Source of the DNA: an uncultured Dysgonomonas sp.
GTDB taxonomy: Bacteria; Bacteroidota; Bacteroidia; Bacteroidales; Dysgonomonadaceae
Length of the DNA stretch: 21,752 nucleotides
NCBI GenBank assembly: GCA_937875275.1
Contig: CALNCC010000038.1
Coordinates: forward strand, 1-21,752
Reading direction: 5' to 3'
How positions within the stretch are numbered: the first letter of the stretch is position 1; each line of letters begins with the position of its first letter. The notes beneath the pieces were generated by a model. It did no database searches and was not told the DNA's origin. It saw only the letters and a program-made list of their open reading frames with translations. Positions 7,260-15,227 of this stretch are shown here, piece after piece. The position numbers and the translations under genes are program-made.

Positions 7260-8252
7260 ATGATGAAAAAAATTTACAAGTTATTATTTCCGATAGCATT
7301 GATGATTCTATTTTTTGCTCTCAATGCTTTGGAAAATCTCCTTACTTCGAGGATAGATTGGAGATTGGAAGACACAGACACATCCTCTGCAAGTCTTATT
7401 ATATTGAGCGCATGTTCTTGTCTTACCATAATGTTATCGTCCTATTATATCTGTTTTTCTTTCTTCAATAGAAAAAGAACATTAATCATATATCTTACTC
7501 TAATCAGCCTACTGTCGTTGCTGGCACCTATATTCTCCGGTTACTTCGAGCATATGCATCTATTAAGATCATTGACCTTAGGTATTCAGTTTTGTCTTTT
7601 AGGAGTAGCGATGTATTTATTATATGATTGGTATGAAAAGAAACAACAGACAAAACTCCTCAAACGACAAAATTTGCAAAGTGAATTGGCTTTGCTGAAG
7701 AATCAAATCAATCCTCATTTCCTATTTAATACATTGAACAACATCGACAGTCTCATCAAAAGCAATCCGGATAAAGCATCACACACTCTCGTCGAATTAT
7801 CGGGCATGATGCGCTATATGATCTATGACACCAATGTGGAGAAAGCTCCTCTATCTAAAGAGTTGGAATATATAGAAAACTATATTGAGATACAAAAGTT
7901 ACAATATCCGAATGCCCATTTGGTTAGCTATAAGGTAATAGGCAAGCCGGATAATATATCCGTTGCACCGATGATGTTTATTCCGTTTATCGAGAATGCA
8001 TTTAAGCATTGCACTGATAAAGAGAGAGAAAACGCTATTCGTTTTTCGTTTGATCTAAGGGATGATAGAAAGATTTTGTTTTTTGCAATCAACATAGCGG
8101 ACGCAACGCATCCTATTTCTAAAGATGAATCGAGTGGGGTAGGCTTGGACGTTGTGAAGCGCAGACTTGATTTGATTTATCCGAAAAGACATTCTTTGGA
8201 AATTAGAAAAGAAAATGACTTATTTTGTGTATCATTAAGCATCGACGTATGA
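7260..8252 (+). CDS. LytS/YpdA-type sensor histidine kinase
   Basis: This is an integral-membrane histidine kinase expected to phosphorylate the response regulator encoded next to it. About 330 residues: the first 130 hold four hydrophobic segments without a recognisable ligand domain. A short linker rich in Lys and Gln leads to the His_kinase (LytS-type) phosphoacceptor NQINPHFLFN, with His153. A degenerate HATPase domain follows, with the N-box PFIENAFKH (Asn246) and a short G-box SSGVGLDVVKRRL. An in-frame ATG at 7239 would add 7 residues. I prefer 7260 because a promoter-like box ends only 4 bases before 7239; 7263 is equally possible. The stop overlaps the regulator's ATG as ATGA, so the two are translationally coupled. 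The stimulus and targets are unknown. Confidence 0.92.
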   Translation: MMKKIYKLLFPIALMILFFALNALENLLTSRIDWRLEDTDTSSASLIILSACSCLTIMLSSYYICFSFFNRKRTLIIYLTLISLLSLLAPIFSGYFEHMHLLRSLTLGIQFCLLGVAMYLLYDWYEKKQQTKLLKRQNLQSELALLKNQINPHFLFNTLNNIDSLIKSNPDKASHTLVELSGMMRYMIYDTNVEKAPLSKELEYIENYIEIQKLQYPNAHLVSYKVIGKPDNISVAPMMFIPFIENAFKHCTDKERENAIRFSFDLRDDRKILFFAINIADATHPISKDESSGVGLDVVKRRLDLIYPKRHSLEIRKENDLFCVSLSIDV

Positions 8253-8920
8253 TCAATTGTATTATAATAGATGACACCCCTCTGGCTATTGAAAAGCTGG
8301 AGGGATTTGTCAAACAAACACCGGCACTGAATTTGATCGCCTCGTTCAACAACGGACTGGAGGCAATCTCTTTTGTGAGAGAACAGTGGGTCGATCTCGT
8401 GTTTCTTGATATGCAGATGGAGCAATTTACGGGCATCCAATTTCTCGAAGCGTTGCAATACAAACCGAAGATTATTATTGTTTCGGCATACAGTCAATAT
8501 GCTGTACAGGGATTCGATTATAATGTGTCGGATTATTTGCTCAAACCATATTCTTTCGAACGGTTTCTGAAAGCGGTGGATAAGGCGTTGGCAGACATGC
8601 CGCAGAAGGTGCGTAAAGATTATATGTTTGTAAAAACTGAGTATCGGATGGAGCGTATCGACTTTAAAGATATTCTATATATCGAGGGCATGGGTGCTTA
8701 TCTTCAGTTTGTAACCACTCAATCGAAAACAATGTCTTTGCTTAGTTTCGCACAGGTGGGAGAATTATTGCCTCCTGAGAATTTCGTGCGCACACACAAA
8801 TCTTTTATTGTAGCCATGAACAAGATTAACAATATAGAACGCAATGTGATCAAAATAGCCGACAAAATGATTCCTATCGGAAAAAGCTATCAGGAGGAGT
8901 TTTATAAAAGGTTAGGATAA
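8249..8920 (+). CDS. LytTR-family response regulator transcription factor
   Basis: The partner regulator of the LytS-type kinase. The receiver domain (residues 1-117) has the acidic pair Asp8-Asp9, the phosphoacceptor Asp54 in VFLDMQM, the switch Ser in IVSAYSQYA and Lys in LLKPYS. A LytTR DNA-binding domain fills about 125-223 (YMFVKTEYRMERIDF, ILYIEGMGAYL, FVRTHKSFIVA). The family binds paired direct repeats about 10 bp apart upstream of target genes. I chose the ATG overlapping the kinase stop (ATGA), which gives the normal receiver start MINCIIIDD. A start 8 codons upstream would be atypical. The gene ends 8 bp before the stop of the convergent EEP gene. Only a weak 5-bp hairpin (8914-8929) lies between them, so read-through is likely. 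Confidence 0.95.
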   Translation: MINCIIIDDTPLAIEKLEGFVKQTPALNLIASFNNGLEAISFVREQWVDLVFLDMQMEQFTGIQFLEALQYKPKIIIVSAYSQYAVQGFDYNVSDYLLKPYSFERFLKAVDKALADMPQKVRKDYMFVKTEYRMERIDFKDILYIEGMGAYLQFVTTQSKTMSLLSFAQVGELLPPENFVRTHKSFIVAMNKINNIERNVIKIADKMIPIGKSYQEEFYKRLG

Positions 8921-8928
8921 TTTTGTCC

Positions 8929-10113
8929 TCAATGATCGAATCTGAGATAACTATACAACGGATAGTGATCTGAATATTTTACTTTATCCACAGTGCTGGT
9001 AAAGGCTTGCATGTTGCGTGTATGCATTATGTAGTCGATGCGAAACCAAAAGCCGTTTTCGTAGTAAGTGATTCCCGGTCCGAATCCGGTTTGTTCATAC
9101 GAGTCAAGTAAAATTGTTCCTGCATTTTTTATCTTATGATAAGCGTATGATATCGGCGGATCGTTGAAATCTCCACAAACCACAACGCCATCCGTTTCCT
9201 GGCGATTGATCCAACGAGCTATCAGATCGGCATGTTGCGCACGTTTGATGTATGCAGCTCCCAATTTCATCTGCATCTGATTGGAAAGCTGATCGAATAT
9301 CTTCGCATTTCTCGTTCTAAAGAAATCGTGATATAATTCTTTGTCATCCAATGTCAATCTATTCGATTCGAGATGGATGTTGAACAGACTGAGTGTTTTA
9401 TCCTTTATCTGAATCTCATATTGTACAGCTCCATTCAATTCGCTGTCGATCGGTATTTGTTTTGTTTTCAGTATTGGGAATTTCGAATAACAGGCCAACC
9501 CGAAAGAATACGCTCCCTCAACAGTGCCTAACTTCACAACCGAGCGGTAAGGGTATGCATCAAGAATGTCGTCGAGTTCGTCAATCGAAATTATTCCGTC
9601 CGGATTAAACTTTTTGTTGTTTATCACAAATTCCTGCAAACAAATAATATCGGCATCCGAATTCTGCATGTAATCGAATATCGGATTAGACCTCGCCTCT
9701 TCTCCTTCTGCCCACCTAAAGCCTGCAACATTGTATGTCAGCACCTTGAAGCAATCTTCCTGAACCTCTTTCGTTTTTCCATGTACCGAGTAATAGACAA
9801 ATATCGCTTCACTGCAAAAGAGTAAAGCCAACACACAAACAGCGACAAATCGCCACCGAAGAAAGGCGATCCAAAAGAAAAGGAACAACACATTGAAGAT
9901 GAGTAATGCCGGAAAAATCAATCCGAGAAAAGCCGGAAACATAAACTGATAAGGTGGAAAATGCCATGCCGCAATAGACAATATCATCATTGCCAAAGAG
10001 ACCAAATTGATAAGGAACAGGGCAAACATTGTTGTTTTGCCTATTATCTTGCCTATCAAACGTCGGTATTTGGAGAATGAGGAAAAAATCAATTTAATTG
10101 GAGGTAGGTCCAT
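8929..10113 (-). CDS. Membrane-anchored endonuclease/exonuclease/phosphatase (EEP) family protein, copy 2
   Basis: The EEP fold covers DNase I-like nucleases, sphingomyelinases and inositol phosphatases; the substrate here is unknown. The 394 residues comprise a basic N terminus, three hydrophobic segments (about 28-50, 58-85 and 89-110) and a C-terminal EEP domain. All core catalytic motifs are present: LTYNVAGF (Asn128), CLQEF (Glu), NIHLESN (His), CGDFNDPP (Asp and Asn) and a terminal SDHYPLY (Asp-His). Basic residues at the N terminus and between segments 2 and 3 suggest N-in, so the catalytic domain would be periplasmic. It is a tandem paralogue of the gene at 10089-11234, sharing roughly half its residues and one exact 23-bp DNA match. 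Its start overlaps that gene by 25 bases. It is the last gene of the rhomboid-led unit. Confidence 0.9.
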   Translation of the reverse strand: MDLPPIKLIFSSFSKYRRLIGKIIGKTTMFALFLINLVSLAMMILSIAAWHFPPYQFMFPAFLGLIFPALLIFNVLFLFFWIAFLRWRFVAVCVLALLFCSEAIFVYYSVHGKTKEVQEDCFKVLTYNVAGFRWAEGEEARSNPIFDYMQNSDADIICLQEFVINNKKFNPDGIISIDELDDILDAYPYRSVVKLGTVEGAYSFGLACYSKFPILKTKQIPIDSELNGAVQYEIQIKDKTLSLFNIHLESNRLTLDDKELYHDFFRTRNAKIFDQLSNQMQMKLGAAYIKRAQHADLIARWINRQETDGVVVCGDFNDPPISYAYHKIKNAGTILLDSYEQTGFGPGITYYENGFWFRIDYIMHTRNMQAFTSTVDKVKYSDHYPLYSYLRFDH

Positions 10114-11234
10114 ATAGGATAATGATCGGAAAGCTTAACTTTATCAACAGTACAGTTGTACGACTTCACATTCTTAGAGTGCATGATGTAGTCGATGCGA
10201 AACCAAAATTTATTCTCATTGTATGTTATCCCCTGTCCTTTGCCTGTCTCTGCAAATGAGTCTATCAGATCTCCTTTAATTTTGTGATAAGCATATGATA
10301 TAGGCGTATCGTTGAAGTCTCCACAGACAATAATAGCATCAGTTCTGCCTTCTTGTCGTTTAATCACGGACGCAATCGTGTCTGCTTGAACAGCTCTAAG
10401 CTTGTATGCTGTACCTAATCGCTCACTTATGTTAGCCGTAACTTCGTTCAACATTTTTGTGTCTCGCGATTCGACAAAGTCTTTATACAATTGTTTGTCA
10501 TTCGTTGTCAGTTTGTTCGATTCGAGATGATTGTTTATCAATGTTATTCTTTTTCCGTTGACCTCAATCTCGTACATCACAGAACCATTAAATGTACTAT
10601 ATGTCGGTATATGTGTGATTTTCTCGATAGGATATTTCGAATAACAGGCTACGCCGAACGTGTATGGGGTCGCATTCTCACCGAACCTCTTAATGGAGTG
10701 GTAAGGATATTTGTTTAGTATCTGATTTACTTCCTTCTCTGTGATGATTCCATCATTCGGCTTATCTTTCTTGTAGTGAGCTATGTATTCCTGAAGACAA
10801 ACAATATCGGCATCCGTATCCAGTATGTAGTCAAATATTGGGTTCTTGCGAGCTTCTGCTCCCTTCTTCCATTTGAATCCTTGTACATTGTATGACAATA
10901 TTTTTATACAATCGTTCGGTACCTTACTCGTTCTGCCATGCAGAGGATAGTATGTTGATATCGCTCCCCACGAACACAGCAAAACAATCACATTAACAAG
11001 TGCAAACTTCCATTTGAACAACAGAATCCAAAAAATAAGAGGTATGATGTTTATGATCAATAATAGAGGGAAGCCCAAACCTAAATATGCGAGAATCTCC
11101 GATTTCTCCGGCGAAACTACCCAGGCAGACATAGACAACAGCAATAGTGTTGCGAAAAACATATTGATGAGGAAGATGATAACAAGGACCCCTTTCCCTA
11201 TTCTCTGGGCGAATTTCTTATTTTTTACTGGCAT
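10089..11234 (-). CDS. Membrane-anchored endonuclease/exonuclease/phosphatase (EEP) family protein, copy 1
   Basis: Same family and layout as its downstream neighbour: basic N terminus, three membrane segments (about 14-39, 47-73 and 77-96), then the EEP domain. Catalytic motifs are LSYNVQGF (Asn116), CLQEY (Glu149), NNHLESN (His236), CGDFNDTP (Asp306, Asn308), FRIDYI (Asp348) and SDHYPIW (Asp370-His371). Since the set is complete, both copies should be active enzymes. I chose the ATG at 11234 (MPVKNKKF, 381 residues), overlapping the rhomboid gene by 17 bases. A GTG seven codons upstream (11255) is an alternative with a 38-base overlap. Neither has a Shine-Dalgarno sequence. A surface nuclease, lipid phosphodiesterase or phosphatase role is possible and cannot be resolved from sequence. 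Confidence 0.9.
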   Translation of the reverse strand: MPVKNKKFAQRIGKGVLVIIFLINMFFATLLLLSMSAWVVSPEKSEILAYLGLGFPLLLIINIIPLIFWILLFKWKFALVNVIVLLCSWGAISTYYPLHGRTSKVPNDCIKILSYNVQGFKWKKGAEARKNPIFDYILDTDADIVCLQEYIAHYKKDKPNDGIITEKEVNQILNKYPYHSIKRFGENATPYTFGVACYSKYPIEKITHIPTYSTFNGSVMYEIEVNGKRITLINNHLESNKLTTNDKQLYKDFVESRDTKMLNEVTANISERLGTAYKLRAVQADTIASVIKRQEGRTDAIIVCGDFNDTPISYAYHKIKGDLIDSFAETGKGQGITYNENKFWFRIDYIMHSKNVKSYNCTVDKVKLSDHYPIWTYLQLN

Positions 11235-12114
11235 CGAACAAACGTTTTTTTTCACTATCGTTGAGGCTTGTATAGCCCGACGATTTTATTTTGTCCAAGA
11301 TACGATCTATCTCCTCCGAGTTTTGCTTTTTTCTATTGTTGTATTCGTAGTCAGCCTCACGTCCCTTGTGTTTTACCTTCATCTTAGGTGGTTTGGGGCT
11401 AAACTTAAATAAGTCAACCAGCCAATCAATCGATTTTGTCATCCATGCAGCAATATCTTTCCCTTTGAGATACTGCTGGGCATACACATAGCCGAGTAGT
11501 GCTCCGCCGATATGTGCAACACTTCCTCCCGGATTATTCTTATCCAACGAGAAGAAGTCCATGATGAAGATGAATAAAGCGATGTAAATAATCTTTATGC
11601 GTCCGAACAGCAACAGCGAAACTTCTTGTTTGGGATTGTAGAATGCTGCGGCAAAAATGACTGCCATCACAGACGCCGATGCCCCTATCATAGGAATGCC
11701 GAAGGGGTTTCCTCCTGTCATTTCTACATACAACGGTATCGTGCTGAAGGCTATTATATATAGAATTGCTCCGGCCAAACCGCCGAACACGTACAAACTG
11801 GCGAGATTTTTCTGATTAAAATAAGTGAGGAATATTCGTCCAAACCAATACAACATAAGCATATTGAATAGGATGTGCAATATGCCTTCGTGGGCAAACA
11901 TGTAGGAGAGAAGTGTCCAAGGATGTTTTGTAACATACATGATGTCTGACGATACTCCTATGTATCGAATGATATCGACAGACTCTAACTTGAATAAGTT
12001 AACAAACAGATTGAATATCGTCAACAAAAAGAATACCGCCACATTTATGACGATAAGCCGTGTCAACAAATCTTTCTGCTTAAATTGTATTTTTATTTGA
12101 TCAATAATACCCAT
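11218..12114 (-). CDS. Rhomboid family intramembrane serine protease with C-terminal extension
   Basis: Rhomboids cut transmembrane substrates within the bilayer. This 298-residue protein has six hydrophobic segments within about 18-215. The catalytic Ser146 is in MIGASASV and His201 in VAHIGGALLG, with ILHILFNM supplying the oxyanion-side His/Asn. The serine motif reads GASA rather than the usual GASG. After the membrane core comes a cytoplasmic, Lys-rich tail of about 80 residues, probably the domain often seen on Bacteroidetes rhomboids (DUF6576, named from memory). Its end, SLNDSEKKRLFDASKK, looks like a short helical module. The start overlaps the preceding rhomboid gene by 14 bases and its end overlaps the EEP gene. 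No substrate is evident. Confidence 0.93.
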   Translation of the reverse strand: MGIIDQIKIQFKQKDLLTRLIVINVAVFFLLTIFNLFVNLFKLESVDIIRYIGVSSDIMYVTKHPWTLLSYMFAHEGILHILFNMLMLYWFGRIFLTYFNQKNLASLYVFGGLAGAILYIIAFSTIPLYVEMTGGNPFGIPMIGASASVMAVIFAAAFYNPKQEVSLLLFGRIKIIYIALFIFIMDFFSLDKNNPGGSVAHIGGALLGYVYAQQYLKGKDIAAWMTKSIDWLVDLFKFSPKPPKMKVKHKGREADYEYNNRKKQNSEEIDRILDKIKSSGYTSLNDSEKKRLFDASKK

Positions 12115-12742
12115 TGCGTTTGTTCTTGTATCTCCATATTAAAAGAATGATAACACCTGTAAGCAATCCGCCAAGGTGAGCAAAATGCGCTACATTATCG
12201 TCGGCGTTATTGGTGATGCCGGACAAGAGTTCGAATAGTCCGTAGCCTATTACGAGCCACTTTGCTTTTATTGGGAATGGAAATGGAATAATAAATAATT
12301 GAGCATTGGGGAACATCATCCCGAAGGCTACTAATATGCCGAACACAGCACCCGAAGCTCCAACAGTGGGAACCATCGATCCTGCGATAGCCGTAACAAG
12401 TAACTGAGTTAATCCGGCACCGATACCAGTTAAAAGGTAATAGGTTAAAAACTTTCTTGGACCCCAAACTGTTTCTAATGTGCGTCCGAACATGAATACG
12501 GCAAACATATTAAAAAATAAATGCCCGATACTTCCATGCATAAACATGTGAGTGATGATTTGATGAGGCATGAAATAATCACTTGCCACAGGGAATAGAG
12601 CCAAGTATTGTATAAGATAAATACCGATTCTTTCGAGCACTACATCAGCGAGAAAGGCCAGGGTAGTTACGATTAGAATATTTAGAGTTACCGGAGGTAT
12701 AGAATTGGACAGACCAAAGTTTTTTTGATTTCTTGTAATCAT
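12101..12742 (-). CDS. Rhomboid family intramembrane serine protease, compact form
   Basis: This 213-residue six-segment rhomboid has the full catalytic signature: HGSIGHLFFNM (Asn78), VGASGAVFG (Ser130) and FAHLGGLLTG (His189). The WR-type loop motif appears as the conserved GRTLETVWGPRKF stretch after segment 2. Unlike its neighbour it has almost no cytoplasmic tail, ending a few residues after the last helix (YKNKRNGYY). It is the first gene of the four-gene unit and diverges from the HU gene. Having two different rhomboids back to back suggests they share or sort substrates, or arose by an old duplication; they are quite divergent. A -7-like TACTTTTA (complement 12771-12778) lies about 30 bases upstream but has one mismatch, so the promoter is uncertain. 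Confidence 0.94.
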   Translation of the reverse strand: MITRNQKNFGLSNSIPPVTLNILIVTTLAFLADVVLERIGIYLIQYLALFPVASDYFMPHQIITHMFMHGSIGHLFFNMFAVFMFGRTLETVWGPRKFLTYYLLTGIGAGLTQLLVTAIAGSMVPTVGASGAVFGILVAFGMMFPNAQLFIIPFPFPIKAKWLVIGYGLFELLSGITNNADDNVAHFAHLGGLLTGVIILLIWRYKNKRNGYY

Positions 12743-12858
12743 TGAATCGTTTTTTATTAAGATCAGTCCGTAAAAGTAAGGATATTTTCCTTTACTGACA
12801 GAGGTTTTACCTGTTTTTCATTAAACAATAAACACATATAAATGTTTTTTTTATTTTT

Positions 12859-12892
12859 TTTGATATTTATTAAATTAAATATTCTATATTTG
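12859..12892 (+). promoter_or_regulatory. Putative HU promoter
   Basis: A -33 TTTG (12859-12862) and -7 TATATTTG (12885-12892, exact TAnnTTTG match) are separated by 22 bases, slightly longer than usual. Transcription from here would begin near 12900 and leave a leader of about 120 bases before the HU ATG. Confidence 0.6.
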
Positions 12893-12899
12893 GAGTTCA

Positions 12900-13021
12900 G
12901 TAGTGATTAATAAGAGATTATCGAAATCTCAAGACCAAAATAATACTAAAGGAAAGAATACGTAATTCTCAAAAAATAATTACTTAAATATTGTCTAATT
13001 AATTTTTATATTTTTTAAGTT
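12900..13021 (+). promoter_or_regulatory. Long AT-rich leader of the HU gene with two small hairpins
   Basis: If the promoter call is right, about 120 untranslated bases precede HU. They can form two hairpins: GAGATT/AATCTC (12914-12930, 5-base loop) and AGAAT/ATTCT (12955-12969, 5-base loop). A very AT-rich stretch with no Shine-Dalgarno sequence leads into the ATG. The rest of the 279-bp gap between the divergent rhomboid and HU genes (12743-12858) holds only A/T-rich sequence and probable promoter bases for the rhomboid unit. Function as a regulatory leader is inferred. Confidence 0.35.
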
Positions 13022-13285
13022 ATGAACAAAACAGAACTTATCAATGCGATTGCCGAAAAATCGGGACTCAGCAAAGTGGACTCAAAGAAAGCGCTTGACG
13101 CGTTTGTTGAAGCAGTAACAGAAGAAGTGAAACAAGGAGGTAAAGTTGCTTTAGTAGGCTTCGGTACATTCTCTGTAACAGAAAAGGCCGCAAGAAAAGG
13201 AATCAATCCAAGAACGAAAGAAGTGATTAACATCCCTGCTAAAAAAGCAGTGAAATTCAAAGCTGGTTCAGACTTAGCTCTTTAA
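13022..13285 (+). CDS. HU family DNA-binding protein
   Basis: A small basic nucleoid protein that bends and compacts DNA as a dimer. The 87 residues cover the whole HU fold: N-terminal helices MNKTELINAIAEKSGLS, the GGKVALVGFGTFSV turn and strand, and the DNA-binding arm around KGINPRTKEVINIPA with the intercalating Pro next to the conserved Arg-Thr. It ends with the C-terminal helix KKAVKFKAGSDL. Length is close to the usual 90. It stands alone: a promoter with a long leader lies upstream and a strong terminator directly downstream, before argS. There is no Shine-Dalgarno sequence. Which HU paralogue it is cannot be told, since Bacteroidales carry several. Confidence 0.96.
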   Translation: MNKTELINAIAEKSGLSKVDSKKALDAFVEAVTEEVKQGGKVALVGFGTFSVTEKAARKGINPRTKEVINIPAKKAVKFKAGSDLAL

Positions 13286-13306
13286 TTAAGAGATAAAAGC
13301 TATAGG

Positions 13307-13347
13307 CTGGGGATAAGGTTTTAGACTTTATCTCCGGTTTTTATTTT
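13307..13347 (+). terminator. Intrinsic terminator after HU
   Basis: A stem of 10 bp (13309-13318 with 13326-13335, two G-U pairs), extendable to 12 bp by one U-G and one C-G pair, encloses a 7-base loop. It is followed by the T-rich tail GGTTTTTATTTT. It lies about 20 bases after the HU stop codon and should insulate HU from argS. Confidence 0.82.
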
Positions 13348-13379
13348 AATAGTATGGGGATTAGCATCCTCTTTTTTTA

Positions 13380-13387
13380 TATTTTTG
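13380..13387 (+). promoter_or_regulatory. Putative -7 element for argS and the genes after it
   Basis: TATTTTTG fits TAnnTTTG exactly and lies 34 bases before the argS ATG, just after the HU terminator. No spaced -33 TTTG is evident, and such AT-rich matches arise easily by chance. Confidence 0.45.
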
Positions 13388-13421
13388 CAACTCTGAATTA
13401 AAAAAATATTGAAACAAGAAT

Positions 13422-15215
13422 ATGAAGCCGGAAATAAAACTTCAAAACGATATCGTAAAAGCAATCAGTTCTTTGTACGAACAAGAAATAGGAACAGAAA
13501 ATATTCAACTTCAAAAAACGAAGAAAGAATTTGAAGGGCAATTTACCCTTGTCGTTTTCCCATTTCTGAGAATGTCTAAGAAAGGTCCGGAGCAAACTGC
13601 TCAGGAAATAGGAGAGTGGTTGTCCGATAACTCGCCGGTGGTGAAAAACTTTAATGTGATCAAAGGTTTTCTCAACCTTACACTTAAGGGCGATTGCTGG
13701 CTTGAGGTGTTGAATGACATCAATGCCGATGCAGACTACGGTATGCGCAAAGAGCAGCCGGACTCGAAACTTGTGATGATAGAATATTCATCGCCAAATA
13801 CAAACAAGCCGCTACACTTAGGGCACTGCCGCACCATCCTTCTTGGCTACTCGTTGGCTGAGGTGATGAAGGCGAACGGATATAAGGTGATAAAAACAAA
13901 TATAGTAAACGATAGAGGTATACATATTTGTAAATCGATGCTCGCTTGGAAAAAGTGGGGCAATGGCGAAACACCGGAATCAAGTAGCAAAAAAGGCGAC
14001 CACTTAGTGGGAGACTACTATGTGTTGTTTGACAAAAAATACAAAGAAGAGCAAGCCGAATTGCAATCGCAAGGATTGAGCAAGGACGATGCTGCTGCTC
14101 AATCGCCATTGATGGGCGAAGTGCGCGAAATGCTTCGCTTGTGGGAAGCCGGAGATAAAGAGACACTGGCACTTTGGGAAACAATGAATGCATGGGTATA
14201 CGCAGGCTTCGATGATACATATGGCAAATTGGGTGTCGATTTCGATAAGATATATTACGAATCTGAAACATATATCGATGGAAAAGAAACGGTTCTTGAC
14301 GGACTGAAAAAAGGAACTTTCTATCAGAAAGAGGATGGATCGGTATGGGCCGACCTTACCGGAGATGGGCTCGACAACAAACTCTTGTTACGTGGCGACG
14401 GCACTACTGTATATATGACACAGGACATTGGTACAGCCAAACAACGTTTCGACGATTACAAGATCGACAAAATGATATATGTAGTAGGGAATGAACAAAA
14501 TTATCATTTCCAAGTACTCTCCATCGTTCTCGACAAATTGGGATTCGACTTCGGAAAAGATCTGTATCATTTGTCTTATGGCATGATCGAGCTTCCCGAA
14601 GGAAAGATGAAATCGCGTGAAGGAACTGTCGTAGATGCCGACGATATGATCGCCGAAATGGTGTCGACAGCAAAAGAAACTTCCGAAGAACTGGGTAAGT
14701 TGGACGGTTGCACAGAAGATGAAGCAAACAATATAGCCCGCATCGTTGGTTTAGGGGCGTTGAAATATTTTATTCTAAAGGTTGACCCTAAAAAGAATAT
14801 GACATTCAACCCAAAAGAATCGATTGACTTTAACGGAAATACAGGTCCATTCATACAATATACATACGCTCGCATACAATCGGTGTTGCGTAAAGCTCAA
14901 GATTCGGGATACACGCTGCTTCAATCGTTGCCAACATCTATTGAACTGACATCGAGGGAAGAAAGCCTTGTGCAGACAGTAGGCGAATATCCGGCCATTG
15001 TGAAGCAAGCCGGCGACGAATACAGCCCTGCTCTAATTGCCAATTATATATATGACCTTGTGAAGGAGTATAACCAGTTCTATCACGACTGCTCTATATT
15101 GAAAGAAGAAAATGCTGATTTGCGTAGTTTCAGATTAATTCTATCTGCCAACGTAGGCAAAGTAGTTAAAAGTGGTATGGGACTGATGGGTATTGAAGTA
15201 CCTGATAGAATGTAA
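13422..15215 (+). CDS. argS: Arginyl-tRNA synthetase
   Basis: ArgS charges tRNA-Arg with arginine using ATP in the cytoplasm. This class I synthetase has 597 residues. The N-terminal additional domain specific to ArgRS spans about 1-110. The catalytic domain carries the HIGH motif as HLGH (132-135), preceded by EYSSPNTNKPL. The KMSKS counterpart is KMKSREGT at about 395-402. The all-alpha anticodon-binding DALR domain is at the C terminus (from FIQYTYARIQSVLRK onward), ending in the usual MGLMGIEVPDRM. It is the first gene of a long plus-strand run. Only 12 bases separate it from the rRNA methyltransferase gene. The family assignment is certain. Confidence 0.98.
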   Translation: MKPEIKLQNDIVKAISSLYEQEIGTENIQLQKTKKEFEGQFTLVVFPFLRMSKKGPEQTAQEIGEWLSDNSPVVKNFNVIKGFLNLTLKGDCWLEVLNDINADADYGMRKEQPDSKLVMIEYSSPNTNKPLHLGHCRTILLGYSLAEVMKANGYKVIKTNIVNDRGIHICKSMLAWKKWGNGETPESSSKKGDHLVGDYYVLFDKKYKEEQAELQSQGLSKDDAAAQSPLMGEVREMLRLWEAGDKETLALWETMNAWVYAGFDDTYGKLGVDFDKIYYESETYIDGKETVLDGLKKGTFYQKEDGSVWADLTGDGLDNKLLLRGDGTTVYMTQDIGTAKQRFDDYKIDKMIYVVGNEQNYHFQVLSIVLDKLGFDFGKDLYHLSYGMIELPEGKMKSREGTVVDADDMIAEMVSTAKETSEELGKLDGCTEDEANNIARIVGLGALKYFILKVDPKKNMTFNPKESIDFNGNTGPFIQYTYARIQSVLRKAQDSGYTLLQSLPTSIELTSREESLVQTVGEYPAIVKQAGDEYSPALIANYIYDLVKEYNQFYHDCSILKEENADLRSFRLILSANVGKVVKSGMGLMGIEVPDRM

Positions 15216-15227
15216 TACAATAGAACG

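Noticed and set aside
8929..11234. Reading the EEP pair as a restriction or anti-phage nuclease system
   Set aside because: No methylase, helicase, sensor or mobile element is nearby, the proteins are membrane anchored with the domain predicted outside, and the neighbourhood is core genome.
13720..14271. Long open frame antisense to argS
   Set aside because: It lies fully within a certain argS frame, is rich in Ser, His and Arg with no recognisable domain, and is a shadow of codon bias.
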